From assembly GCA_910584065.1 (NCBI GenBank), contig CAJTZN010000020.1:1-59926 (forward strand): DNA of 59,926 bases, written 5' to 3'. Origin of the DNA: an uncultured Eubacterium sp. (GTDB lineage Bacteria > Bacillota > Clostridia > Lachnospirales > Lachnospiraceae). A model generated the notes under the pieces. The model was not told the DNA's origin. It did not search any database and worked only from the letters and a program-made list of their open reading frames with translations. How positions within the stretch are numbered: the stretch's first letter is position 1; every line of letters starts with the position of its first letter. Below are positions 25,116 through 33,722 of this stretch, one piece after another. A program made the translations under genes and the position numbers.

Positions 25116-26858
25116 ATGGGTATCTATAAAAAATATGTGACGCCGTATCTGTCTGCGTTTATCCTTGGGCCTATTTTTATGATCGTCGAAGTGCTCGGCG
25201 AGGTGTTTATGCCGAAGCTGATGGCGATGATCATTAACGAGGGCATTGGGAATGGCGCGGGAAACGGTTATATCATTGTAAAAGGTCTGGTCATGGTGCT
25301 GTTAGCGCTGTGTATGATGGCCGGTGGTACGCTGGGCGCGTACTTTGCCGTGAAAGCGTCTGCAAGTTTTGCAGCGGCGCTCCGCAAGGATGTGTTTACG
25401 AAAGTACAGGAATTTTCATTTGCAAACATCGAAAAATTTTCAACCGGTTCGTTAGTGACCAGGCTGACGAACGACATTACGAACATGCAGAACGTGATCG
25501 CGATGGGACTTCGGATGCTTCTGCGGGCGCCGGGAATGCTGATCGGGGGTCTGATCATGGCGATCATGATGAACCCGAGACTGGCTGTCGTTCTCGGTGT
25601 GGTCATCCCGCTGCTGCTGATTGCGATCATATGCGTGATCCGCACGGCATTTCCGCGGTTTGACGTGATGCAGACACAGATCGATAAATTAAATTCCCGT
25701 ATTCAGGAGAATATTACAAATGTCCGTGTTGTGAAATCATTCGTACGGGATGATTTTGAGCAGGAGACATTCAATGCGGCCAACGAGGAATTGAAAGATA
25801 AGAGTCTTCATGCGTTAAAGGTCGTGATCTTTATGATGCCGATCATGACGCTGGCAATGAATGTGGCGACGCTTGCTGTCGTTTGGTTTGGCGGAAAGCA
25901 GGTGATGTACGGGGATATGCAGGTCGGGGACCTGACAGCTTTCACGACGTATATCGTGCAGATCCTGATGTCGCTGATGTTTGTCGCTATGATCATGATC
26001 CAGGGATCGCGCGCGCTCGCTTCCTCGAAGCGTATCAAAGAGGTGCTGCAGGCAAAGGTGGATCTGCACGATCAGGAGTCTTCCCAGAAGGACCGTCTCG
26101 TGGAAAAAGGGGAGATCGAATTCCGGGATGTCGGCTTCCGTTATTATAAAAAACATAAGAACAATGTACTGAAACATATTTCGTTCCGCGCGAACCCGGG
26201 CGAGACGATCGGAATCATCGGCTCGACCGGATCGGGGAAGAGTTCGCTCGTGCAGCTGATCCCGAGGCTGTATGACGCCGACGAGGGGCAGGTGCTCGTT
26301 GACGGCGTGGATGTCAGGGAGTATTCGCTGCGGCATCTGCGCGACGGCGTGGCGATGGTGCTGCAAAAAAATACGCTGTTTTCCGGCACGATCATGGATA
26401 ACCTACGCTGGGGGGATGAAACAGCCTCGGATGAGCAGGTGTATGAGATGGCGCGCTACGCGCAGGCCGACGGTTTTGTCACGTCGTTCACTGACGGGTA
26501 CGCCACCGAACTCGGCCAGGGCGGCGTCAATGTCTCGGGCGGCCAGAAGCAGCGTCTCTGTATCGCGCGGGCGCTGTTGAAGAAACCGAAAATACTTATT
26601 TTGGATGACAGTACGAGCGCGGTCGATACGGCGACCGAGACCGAGATCCGCAAAAGTTTTTCCACGTCCCTCAAAGATACGACGAAACTCATCATCGCGC
26701 AGCGCATTTCCTCCGTGGAAAGCGCCGACCGTATTTTGGTGATGGATGAGGGTGAGATCGTCGGTCAGGGAACGCATGAGGAACTGCTGAAAAGCTGCGA
26801 GGAATACCGGGAAATTTACTATTCGCAAAAAGGGAAAGAAGAGGAGGTGTCAGCATGA
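25116..26858 (+). CDS. ABC exporter half-transporter with degenerate ATPase site (heterodimer partner 1)
   Basis: A 580-residue fused membrane/ATPase subunit. Six membrane helices fill residues 15-310. The nucleotide-binding domain has Walker A GSTGSGKSS, signature VSGGQKQR and Walker B ILILDDSTSAVD. In Walker B the catalytic Glu is replaced by Asp. One degenerate and one intact site is the hallmark of heterodimeric exporters of the BmrC/BmrD and TM287/288 type. It starts 22 nt after marR and overlaps its partner by 4 nt. Likely role: export of drugs or peptides under MarR control. Confidence 0.93.
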   Translation: MGIYKKYVTPYLSAFILGPIFMIVEVLGEVFMPKLMAMIINEGIGNGAGNGYIIVKGLVMVLLALCMMAGGTLGAYFAVKASASFAAALRKDVFTKVQEFSFANIEKFSTGSLVTRLTNDITNMQNVIAMGLRMLLRAPGMLIGGLIMAIMMNPRLAVVLGVVIPLLLIAIICVIRTAFPRFDVMQTQIDKLNSRIQENITNVRVVKSFVRDDFEQETFNAANEELKDKSLHALKVVIFMMPIMTLAMNVATLAVVWFGGKQVMYGDMQVGDLTAFTTYIVQILMSLMFVAMIMIQGSRALASSKRIKEVLQAKVDLHDQESSQKDRLVEKGEIEFRDVGFRYYKKHKNNVLKHISFRANPGETIGIIGSTGSGKSSLVQLIPRLYDADEGQVLVDGVDVREYSLRHLRDGVAMVLQKNTLFSGTIMDNLRWGDETASDEQVYEMARYAQADGFVTSFTDGYATELGQGGVNVSGGQKQRLCIARALLKKPKILILDDSTSAVDTATETEIRKSFSTSLKDTTKLIIAQRISSVESADRILVMDEGEIVGQGTHEELLKSCEEYREIYYSQKGKEEEVSA

Positions 26859-28816
26859 GTGAGGAAAATAGACCACAGGGCGGAAGGCCCGGAGGGCATG
26901 AACCCGGATCCGGAGAGCATGGAACAGAAGGCGGGCAAAGGCCGGGACCTGGAGGACCGGGGCATGGGCCAGGAGGGCACGGGCGTGGGCAAAGGCCCGA
27001 AGGGCGTGGGCCGGGTATGATGGGAGGAAAACCGAAAGAAACGAAAAAAACGATCGGGCGTCTTCTGACTTACCTCGGAAGGGACAAAGGGAAGATCATT
27101 GTCGCTCTGATCTGCGCGATCTGCTCGAGTGCGACGATGATCGCCGGTTCCTATCTGCTGTCTCCGATCATTGACGGACTGACGAAAACCGTGCAGGAGG
27201 CGGTGCAGTATCCGGCTAACGCCGATGCGGTCATTCAGGACGGGATGCGCGCGCTGCTGTTCGGCATCCTTTTGATGGGGGGAGTGTATCTGACTGGGCT
27301 GGTCGCCACGTATTTGCAGCAGAGGATCATGATCGGCGTGTCCCAGCGGGCGCTGAAAACGCTGCGGAAAGATTTGTTTGAACATATCCAGACGCTGCCG
27401 GTGCGGTATTTTGATACGAACGCCACAGGCGATATCATGAGCCGGTTTACGAACGATGTGGACGCGGTCGGTGAGCTGCTGAACAACTCAGTGATCCAGT
27501 TTATCTCCGGTGCGATCAGCATCATCGGAACGGTATCGGTTATGTTTTATATGAATGTCTGGCTCGCGCTTTTGACGATCGTCATGGTGCCGGCGATGAT
27601 CAAGGCCGGCGGTTTTATCGCGATGCGCAGCTCTAAATATTACAGAGCCCAGCAGTCGGCGCTCGGAAAACTGAACGGTTATATCGAGGAGACGGTGACA
27701 GGGCAAAAAGTGGTAAAGGTGTTCTGCCATGAGGACAAGGCGATCGAGGAATTTATCGGCCTGAATGATGATCTCAAGGAAAAGCAGATCCGCGCGCAGT
27801 TTTTTGGCGGGATCATGGGTCCGGTCATGGGAAATTTGAGCCAGGTCAGTTATGGGATCACAGCATGTGTCGGCGGCCTGTTCTGTCTGGCCGGAAAACT
27901 GACGGTCGGAAACCTGAGCGTGTTCGTCAATTTTTCCCGACAGTTCAGCCGTCCGATCAACGAACTCTCGATGCAGGTCAATACGATGTTTTCGGCGCTG
28001 GCCGGCGCAGAGCGCGTATTTAAGGTAATGGATGAGCCGTCTGAGGAGCCGGATGCCGCCGATGCCCGCACGATGGACGGGATCAAGGGAGAGGTCGTCA
28101 TGAAACATGTGACGTTTGGCTATAACCCGGATAAGATCATCCTGAAACATATGGATCTCTATGCGCATGCCGGACAGAAGGTAGCGTTTGTCGGCTCGAC
28201 GGGCGCCGGAAAGACGACGGTCACCAATCTGCTGAACCGGTTTTATGACATTCAGGAAGGAAGCATTACGATTGACGGCGTTGACATAAAAGATTACGAG
28301 AGAAAGAGCCTGCGCAGCCACATCGCGATGGTGCTGCAGGATACGCACCTGTTCACGGGGACGGTGCGCGAGAACATCCGGTACGGGCGTCCTGACGCCA
28401 CCGATGAAGAGGTCGAGCAGGCGGCAAAGACAGCCAGCGCGCACTCGTTCATCATGCGCCTGGAGGACGGTTATGACACGATGCTCGAGGGTGACGGCAT
28501 CAACCTGAGCCAGGGGCAGCGCCAGCTGTTGAATATTGCCCGCGCCGCCATCTCCAAAGCGCCGATCCTCGTGCTCGACGAGGCGACGAGTTCGGTCGAT
28601 ACGAGGACCGAAATGCACATCGACCACGGGATGGAGCGCCTGATGAAAAACCGTACGACGTTTGTCATCGCCCACCGACTCTCCACCGTGCGCAACGCGG
28701 ATTGTATCATGGTGCTCGAGCAGGGCGAGATCATCGAGAGGGGGACGCATGACCAGCTGCTCGCGATGAAGGGGAGGTATTACCAGCTGTATACGGGGGC
28801 GGTAGAGCTGGCTTGA
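26855..28816 (+). CDS. ABC exporter half-transporter with consensus ATPase site (heterodimer partner 2)
   Basis: A 653-residue partner of the preceding subunit. The first 60 residues are an unusual cytoplasmic extension made almost only of Gly, Pro, His, Arg and Glu, followed by six membrane helices (about 75-370). The ATPase domain has Walker A GSTGAGKTT, signature LSQGQRQ and Walker B ILVLDEATSSVD, with the catalytic Glu intact. It starts inside the end of the first subunit gene (ATGA overlap), so both are made in equal amounts. The Gly/Pro/His-rich tail could bind metal or be disordered; it is the odd part of the protein. Confidence 0.93.
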   Translation: MSEENRPQGGRPGGHEPGSGEHGTEGGQRPGPGGPGHGPGGHGRGQRPEGRGPGMMGGKPKETKKTIGRLLTYLGRDKGKIIVALICAICSSATMIAGSYLLSPIIDGLTKTVQEAVQYPANADAVIQDGMRALLFGILLMGGVYLTGLVATYLQQRIMIGVSQRALKTLRKDLFEHIQTLPVRYFDTNATGDIMSRFTNDVDAVGELLNNSVIQFISGAISIIGTVSVMFYMNVWLALLTIVMVPAMIKAGGFIAMRSSKYYRAQQSALGKLNGYIEETVTGQKVVKVFCHEDKAIEEFIGLNDDLKEKQIRAQFFGGIMGPVMGNLSQVSYGITACVGGLFCLAGKLTVGNLSVFVNFSRQFSRPINELSMQVNTMFSALAGAERVFKVMDEPSEEPDAADARTMDGIKGEVVMKHVTFGYNPDKIILKHMDLYAHAGQKVAFVGSTGAGKTTVTNLLNRFYDIQEGSITIDGVDIKDYERKSLRSHIAMVLQDTHLFTGTVRENIRYGRPDATDEEVEQAAKTASAHSFIMRLEDGYDTMLEGDGINLSQGQRQLLNIARAAISKAPILVLDEATSSVDTRTEMHIDHGMERLMKNRTTFVIAHRLSTVRNADCIMVLEQGEIIERGTHDQLLAMKGRYYQLYTGAVELA

Positions 28817-28843
28817 TTTTTGAATATGGGAGGGGGTGCCGGA

Positions 28844-28872
28844 CCCGGCGGTTTTGTCAGCCGCCGGGTTTT
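28844..28872 (+). terminator. Terminator after the exporter operon (copy 1 of a repeated hairpin)
   Basis: CCCGGCGG and CCGCCGGG flank the loop TTTTGTCAG, followed by TTTT. A nearly identical hairpin is found at 32038-32066. Confidence 0.85.
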
Positions 28873-28928
28873 CCTTTGAAACCATTGTCTATTACTGATT
28901 AACTAAAATTGAATTTGTGGAGGGAACT

Positions 28929-29174
28929 ATGATACCATTGAGATTAATGCAGGATACCATGGAAGATTATATAGCAATGAGAAACTGGTTTTTAGAACCC
29001 GAACTACAGGAGTGGGTCTGGTGCGATGAAGTGGGAGAAGTACCTTCGCTTGAACGTATTATTGAAAAATACGGTTCCAGAGTGAAAAGTTTGGCAGATG
29101 TTTTCCCATATTTTATTTTAAGAGACAATGAGCCAATTGGATTTATTCAGTATTATATACACGATGCATGGTAG
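28929..29174 (+). pseudogene. Truncated GNAT (AAC(6')-like) acetyltransferase
   Basis: An 81-residue reading frame with a good ribosome binding site (GGAGGG, ATG at 28929). It resembles the first half of AAC(6')-type N-acetyltransferases: IPLRLMQDTMEDYIAMRNWF, then VFPYFILRDNEPIGFIQYY. It stops at TAG (29172-29174) before the acetyl-CoA binding motif, and no continuation is visible in any frame. The end of homology coincides with the first base of the 65-bp repeat at 29174-29238, so the gene was probably cut by the recombination that brought in the next cassette. It is not expected to be an active enzyme. Confidence 0.75.
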
Positions 29175-29238
29175 GAAGATCCAAAATATTTAGTGAAATC
29201 GTCTCAGTTTTGTGGTATACTGATCTTGTCTTATAAAG
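29174..29238 (+). repeat. 65-bp promoter-bearing repeat, copy 1
   Basis: It matches 33723-33787 at 57 of 65 positions without gaps. All eight differences are transitions. Both copies hold the same extended -10, TGGTATACT, and both stand before a plus-strand gene (kinase gene here, DUF2130 gene there). Confidence 0.85.
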
Positions 29239-29285
29239 GGTTCTGAAAACACTAGAAGTATTATAGTGAAAGGACAGGCATAAAT

Positions 29286-31046
29286 ATGGAAAACAATATA
29301 TCGCTTAAAGAAAGAGAATATGCTTCAAGGATATATGAGATGCGTTCTGCAGGGGAATTAGAGAAAGCGGTTGAAATATGTGATGAAGCAATCTCTTTTT
29401 ATGAAAATAATAATTTTTTTTACAAAATTAAAGGTGATATTTTATTTTCGATGAAAGAATATAAAATATCAATGGATATTTATTTGGAATATTTAGATAA
29501 AATCAAAAATGCTCCAGAGTTTTTTACGAACTTTACCCGCTTTTTTGAAAAGATTTCGTCGGTATATGACTTGGATCAAAAGATTTTCGCAACACTTTTA
29601 CGGATAAGCAGGAATGAAGAATATGCAAGTGTGATCAGGAAGGGAACGTTAAGAATCATTTATGATCATTGGAATGCATCGAACAAAGTTTTTGGATTTA
29701 TTGAAAGAGTAAATAAAGAATTCACTGTGGAAGAAATAGATTTAGCCTTACTTGGATTAAAGAAAGAAAACGATTGCGATAAAATATATTTCCTTTCCCA
29801 AATAAATATAGAGAATTGTACCATAGAAAATAATAATGCGAACAGGCACGTATTAAAATTATTAGAATTGTCTCAGATGTATGACCGCGCGCTGCTGTGG
29901 GTGAATGGCATTCTTGGATATAGTAAAGACGGAGTGGTGGTTCGGAGCCTGTTTAGGATCTGCAGATTGCGGAATGATTATTCCGATGCAAAGAGATATA
30001 TGGATACACATGATATTACTGTCAGGTCAGACTTTAATATACAATACGAACTCGTTTTATACTTTGAAGCACAGGGGGATGAGTTGTCCCGAAATGAGAT
30101 ACTTCATGATATAAATAAAAAATATGTTGATAGTATTCCGATTTCACAAACATTATTCAAATTCTATATTAAATACGATATGCTGAGTGAAGCAAAGGAA
30201 ATCGAAAAACGAATTGATCATTTAAGAAAGACAAAAAATCTTGACGAAAAGAAGCAAAGGGCTTTTGAACGACACAATAGAGAAAACCAGGAGATTTTAA
30301 TGGATCGGTTGGCCGATTTATTAGAAGAGCAGGAGCATAACAGAAGACTTTTGGCAATTGCTGATTTGATAAAAGGGTTTTCGCATGAATTAGGACAGCC
30401 GATCACGAATATCAGATATGCCATACAGTTGTTTTATATGAAACAGGAAAAGAAAAAAGTATTGATCAGCCTTGAAGAAAAAGAACTTTTGGATGGTATC
30501 ATCAGCCAGACGAGCAGAGTTGGAAAACTGTTAAATCGATTTGCGCCAATTGTGTCCAGTAAAAACCAAAAGGAATGTTTTAAAGTATATGATGAGATCA
30601 AAACGATCTTTGAAGAGTTGAGTTTACGGTTAAGCGGAGAAGAGATAGAATACTCTGTGGCAGGAAATAAAGATGTTTGTTTATACGGCGAGACTGTCCA
30701 GTTTTCACAGGTATTTTATAATTTGATCATCAATGCGATTTATGCAATTAAAAAGAAAGAAGATAAAGGGAAGATCAATGTAGTGATCCAACATGAAGGA
30801 GAGGATTTACTTATATACTTCAGTGATAATGGTATAGGAATCCCCAAACAGATCCAGAAAAAAATTTTTGATCCTTTTTACTCGACGAAAAGGAGGGAAA
30901 GCGAGGAGGGAGGAGAGGGTTTGGGTCTTTATATAGTATGGAATATATTGAAAATGTTTAATGGAACGATAAGTGTAGATCCTTATTATACAGATGGCGC
31001 AAAGTTTGTGATTGAAATTAGAATGGAGGAAGAGGGAAATGTATAA
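29286..31046 (+). CDS. Soluble sensor histidine kinase with helical-repeat (TPR-like) N-terminus
   Basis: A 586-residue protein without membrane segments. Residues 1-310 are helical repeats that resemble tetratricopeptide units (LEKAVEICDEAISFYENNNFFYKIKGDIL). Residues 310-355 form a charged coiled coil. The kinase core follows: H-box FSHELGQPITN (His367), N-box NLIINAIYA (Asn483), G1 DNGIGIP (Asp514), F-box FDPFYSTKR and G2 GEGLGLYI. All catalytic motifs look intact. Its stop overlaps the next gene, a receiver protein, by 8 nt. The whole cassette is far richer in A+T than its flanks. The design (cytoplasmic TPR-type sensor fused to a kinase) recalls DtcA of the Detocs antiphage system. Confidence 0.88.
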   Translation: MENNISLKEREYASRIYEMRSAGELEKAVEICDEAISFYENNNFFYKIKGDILFSMKEYKISMDIYLEYLDKIKNAPEFFTNFTRFFEKISSVYDLDQKIFATLLRISRNEEYASVIRKGTLRIIYDHWNASNKVFGFIERVNKEFTVEEIDLALLGLKKENDCDKIYFLSQINIENCTIENNNANRHVLKLLELSQMYDRALLWVNGILGYSKDGVVVRSLFRICRLRNDYSDAKRYMDTHDITVRSDFNIQYELVLYFEAQGDELSRNEILHDINKKYVDSIPISQTLFKFYIKYDMLSEAKEIEKRIDHLRKTKNLDEKKQRAFERHNRENQEILMDRLADLLEEQEHNRRLLAIADLIKGFSHELGQPITNIRYAIQLFYMKQEKKKVLISLEEKELLDGIISQTSRVGKLLNRFAPIVSSKNQKECFKVYDEIKTIFEELSLRLSGEEIEYSVAGNKDVCLYGETVQFSQVFYNLIINAIYAIKKKEDKGKINVVIQHEGEDLLIYFSDNGIGIPKQIQKKIFDPFYSTKRRESEEGGEGLGLYIVWNILKMFNGTISVDPYYTDGAKFVIEIRMEEEGNV

Positions 31047-31461
31047 AATTTTATTAGTTGAAGATAACAAGGAAACAGCTGGTTTGGTGAAAAGTGGTTT
31101 GGAACTGGAAGAAATGATAGTGGATGTAGCGATTGATGGTCAGGATGGTTTTGAGCATTTTCAGAAAAATGACTATGATCTTGTTTTATTGGATTTAGAG
31201 ATGCCGCGAATGAATGGAGAAGAACTTGTAGTGAAAATAAGGAATATAAATCCATATATTGATATTATTGTTTATACAAACTATTCTCAGTTTGCAGATA
31301 TTAAGAAATTAGTTAATCTCGGTATTAATGGTTATGTTAATAAGGGGCCAGAAGCAGATTTAAGAGAATTAATAAGTATTGTTAAAAGTAAGTTAGAACC
31401 GATTAATGAAGAGGAAATGAAAATGCTTATAGATGGAACGGAACTTATGAAGGCAGATTAG
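31039..31461 (+). CDS. Stand-alone response-regulator receiver protein
   Basis: A 140-residue CheY-like receiver with no output domain. Acidic pair LLVEDN (Glu8-Asp9), phospho-acceptor Asp52 in VLLDLEMP, Thr80 and Lys102 in NKGP are all in place, so it should accept phosphate from the kinase encoded just upstream, which it overlaps. After the receiver fold a charged 25-residue tail (PINEEEMKMLIDGTELMKAD) remains. It could hold the contact to the PIN protein encoded immediately downstream. That contact is an inference. Confidence 0.9.
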   Translation: MYKILLVEDNKETAGLVKSGLELEEMIVDVAIDGQDGFEHFQKNDYDLVLLDLEMPRMNGEELVVKIRNINPYIDIIVYTNYSQFADIKKLVNLGINGYVNKGPEADLRELISIVKSKLEPINEEEMKMLIDGTELMKAD

Positions 31462-31476
31462 GTGGTGAGTGGGCAG

Positions 31477-32022
31477 ATGAAAAAGTATTTATTAGATACG
31501 AATGCGTATTTTGTTTTGTTGAAACATATAATTACTAGGAATAATAGTGAAATCATTCAAGATATTCTGTCAGGAGAATGCTATATTTCTAAAGTGACAC
31601 AAATTGAAATTATTTCTGTCATTGGCAAGTATGCGAGAGGAAATAGCGGTGGAAAACAAGTTTGCGATCGAATTCATGGAGACACAGGCATTGTATGTGG
31701 GAAACAGTTTATTATGCCAGAGAAGAGAAGATGGAGTCAGGCAAAACTAAGAGGATGGTTAAGGCTTGAAAAGGAAGTATCAAGTGGCAGCAATTGTTTA
31801 TTTAATGTTAAAGTTTTAGAGGTTAGTCCTGATGTTATAGCAGAAGCAGAAGACTTTATTCAATATGCTTTGAGATTCAATTTCAAATCTATGGATGCCG
31901 TAATATTGGGGACGGCAAAAGCGAATTCATCTGATGATGATATTATGGTAGTGGTGACGGCAGATAAGGGGTTGAAAGCTGGAATGGATAAAATAAATTA
32001 TCCTCACGTTTCTATTGTGTAG
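31477..32022 (+). CDS. PIN-domain nuclease (VapC-like, enlarged)
   Basis: A 181-residue protein with the four acidic residues of PIN ribonucleases: Asp7 in YLLDTNAY, Glu44 in TQIEIIS, Asp140 in SMDAVILGTA and Asp163 in VVTADKG. Ordinary VapC toxins have about 130 residues; here a positively charged stretch of roughly 45 residues (about 50-100, with HGDTGIVCGKQF and KRRWSQAKLRGW) is inserted after the second motif. No VapB-type antitoxin gene is nearby; the preceding gene is the receiver, 15 nt upstream. I use the ATG at 31477; a GTG at 31462 would also be possible. Likely substrate is RNA, by family. Confidence 0.85.
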   Translation: MKKYLLDTNAYFVLLKHIITRNNSEIIQDILSGECYISKVTQIEIISVIGKYARGNSGGKQVCDRIHGDTGIVCGKQFIMPEKRRWSQAKLRGWLRLEKEVSSGSNCLFNVKVLEVSPDVIAEAEDFIQYALRFNFKSMDAVILGTAKANSSDDDIMVVVTADKGLKAGMDKINYPHVSIV

Positions 32023-32037
32023 AACACAAACATCTGC

Positions 32038-32066
32038 CCCGGCGGTCTTGTCAGCCGCCGGGTTTT
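32038..32066 (+). terminator. Terminator after the PIN gene (copy 2 of a repeated hairpin)
   Basis: CCCGGCGG, loop TCTTGTCAG, CCGCCGGG and TTTT: the same hairpin as at 28844-28872 except for a T/C change in the loop. It overlaps the last codons and stop of the convergent multicopper oxidase gene, whose C-terminal Pro-Gly-Gly is encoded by the stem. Confidence 0.85.
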
Positions 32067-33640
32067 GTATGAGCTGGTATTTTGTATTCCGAAGAAACCG
32101 CCGGATCGATCGTGATCGTGGCAAGCAGGTGGTCGGACTGTGGGAAGCGGATGCTGTCAAACGACCGGATAAGGCAGCTGCCGTATTCCTGATCGGCGCG
32201 CCAGAGATATTTCTTTTTCTCGCCAGGTGCGACAGTCTGCTCCCATTTATTACGGCCGATATTGAGTCCGGAATTGTAGACCGGATCACAGCGCAGGAAT
32301 TGCGGAACGAGGGAGACACGCTGGCTGGACGCCGGTACGTCGGCTGTTGTCTGCGCGTCAAGGCAGTTGTGCAGCGTGACTTCGATCCAGTCTCCGGCAT
32401 CGGCGCTTAGAACGAGAGGGGCGGGGGCGCGCCGGCGCTTCATTTCCCGTTTGGCATCGGACAGCGGGACGAAATAACGGGGTGGTTTGTGGGAAGGGCA
32501 ATCCTTTCGGGGAATTGCTTTTTTTTCAATGACCGCGATCTCGTATTTGCGCACCACGTCATTCTCGCCGGGAACGCACGGAATGGTGGAGATGGAGGGA
32601 AGCGTAGGATGGACGCCGTTCTGGATTGGTTTCAGACGTTTGTCATTTTTCCCGCAGACGCGGAGGATGCCCCACAGCCCCATTGTTACGCACGAATGTC
32701 CGCCGATCGTGTATAGGTGGTCGCCCGCTTCGTAAGGCTGATTCAGAGTGAACGTCTGGCAGGAGGCACAAGGGGCGATCCATTCAAATGATGTCGGGCG
32801 CCAGTTCATTCCGGTCGTGTGGAAGGGATGGCGCGGAGCCCGCTGGTGGCCGATGGTGATGAGTCGCAGCAGGAGCGGGTCGCCCGCATGTGTTTCCAGA
32901 AGGGGAGTAGACGGGTCTTCATGGACGAGGGAACTAAACAGGTACGCGGGATCTTCGCAGCGGCTGAGCCGCTCGGAAGATGGTTCGGAGCGGTAATTGA
33001 TTCCCGGAAAGGAGGCGTATGGGTTGTCAGGTGCCGGATTGTTCGGATCTGGACACAGGGCGGCATCGTGTACGAACAGTGTAAATTCACGGAAACAGGT
33101 TCCGTCCGCGCGGTGGATGACTGCCTGCGTGCCGGATGGAAGCGGTTCTCCTGTATATCGGTCGTGAAACGTGGCTCCGGTTTCTTCGATCAGGAGCGCA
33201 CCGAACGCGCGGGGGCATTCCGGGGAGAATGTGAGGGGGCGTTCCGGGCAGGATGTGCGCGGAGGCGCCGATGGATCAAAAAAGCTGTCGTCAAAAAATA
33301 TGGTGCATGGTTCTGAATAGGCGGAAATCTGTTTTGTGATCGTATGTACGGAGAAGGGGGCATGTGTGGTGAGGCTTAATTCAATGGATTCTCCGCTATT
33401 GGCCCGGATTACGAGCGGCTCGATACAGATTTCACCGGATTCGGCTTTTTGTACAAAGGAATCCAGCCCGCCGTGGCGTTCGAGGTCTTCCTGTAAAACG
33501 AAAAAAGCCGCGTGGGGATTGTGCCAGCCGTAACGATTGTATGTGACGGAGGTGTGGACGAGCGCGATGTCGAAATGTCTGACCGGAGGGGCCGAGTTGT
33601 CCGGGGGGGTGAGGGTGGTCGGAGAATGACAAGGTTCCAT
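32051..33640 (-). CDS. Multicopper-oxidase-like cupredoxin protein
   Basis: A 529-residue protein with at least two cupredoxin-like domains. Copper-ligand-like histidines occur in YGWHNPHAAFF, HAPFSVHTITK, HQRAPRHPFHTTG and GGHSCVTMGLWGIL. The segment FPGINYRSEP is shared, as far as I recall, with MnxG-like and other bacterial multicopper oxidases. No clear signal peptide is visible, so it may be cytoplasmic or spore-associated. The activity (metal or phenol oxidation) cannot be fixed from the sequence. Such an oxygen-using enzyme is unexpected in an anaerobe. AGGAGAAC precedes the ATG at 33640. It points toward the PIN cassette and its base composition is that of the core genome. Confidence 0.7.
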   Translation of the reverse strand: MEPCHSPTTLTPPDNSAPPVRHFDIALVHTSVTYNRYGWHNPHAAFFVLQEDLERHGGLDSFVQKAESGEICIEPLVIRANSGESIELSLTTHAPFSVHTITKQISAYSEPCTIFFDDSFFDPSAPPRTSCPERPLTFSPECPRAFGALLIEETGATFHDRYTGEPLPSGTQAVIHRADGTCFREFTLFVHDAALCPDPNNPAPDNPYASFPGINYRSEPSSERLSRCEDPAYLFSSLVHEDPSTPLLETHAGDPLLLRLITIGHQRAPRHPFHTTGMNWRPTSFEWIAPCASCQTFTLNQPYEAGDHLYTIGGHSCVTMGLWGILRVCGKNDKRLKPIQNGVHPTLPSISTIPCVPGENDVVRKYEIAVIEKKAIPRKDCPSHKPPRYFVPLSDAKREMKRRRAPAPLVLSADAGDWIEVTLHNCLDAQTTADVPASSQRVSLVPQFLRCDPVYNSGLNIGRNKWEQTVAPGEKKKYLWRADQEYGSCLIRSFDSIRFPQSDHLLATITIDPAVSSEYKIPAHTKPGG

Positions 33641-33722
33641 TTTGTTCTCCTATCGCTTCTGTTTTCATTATTATACGTGTTTTTTGGGAAAGTGTTCGCA
33701 CGGCAGGGGCAGGAAAATCGCC

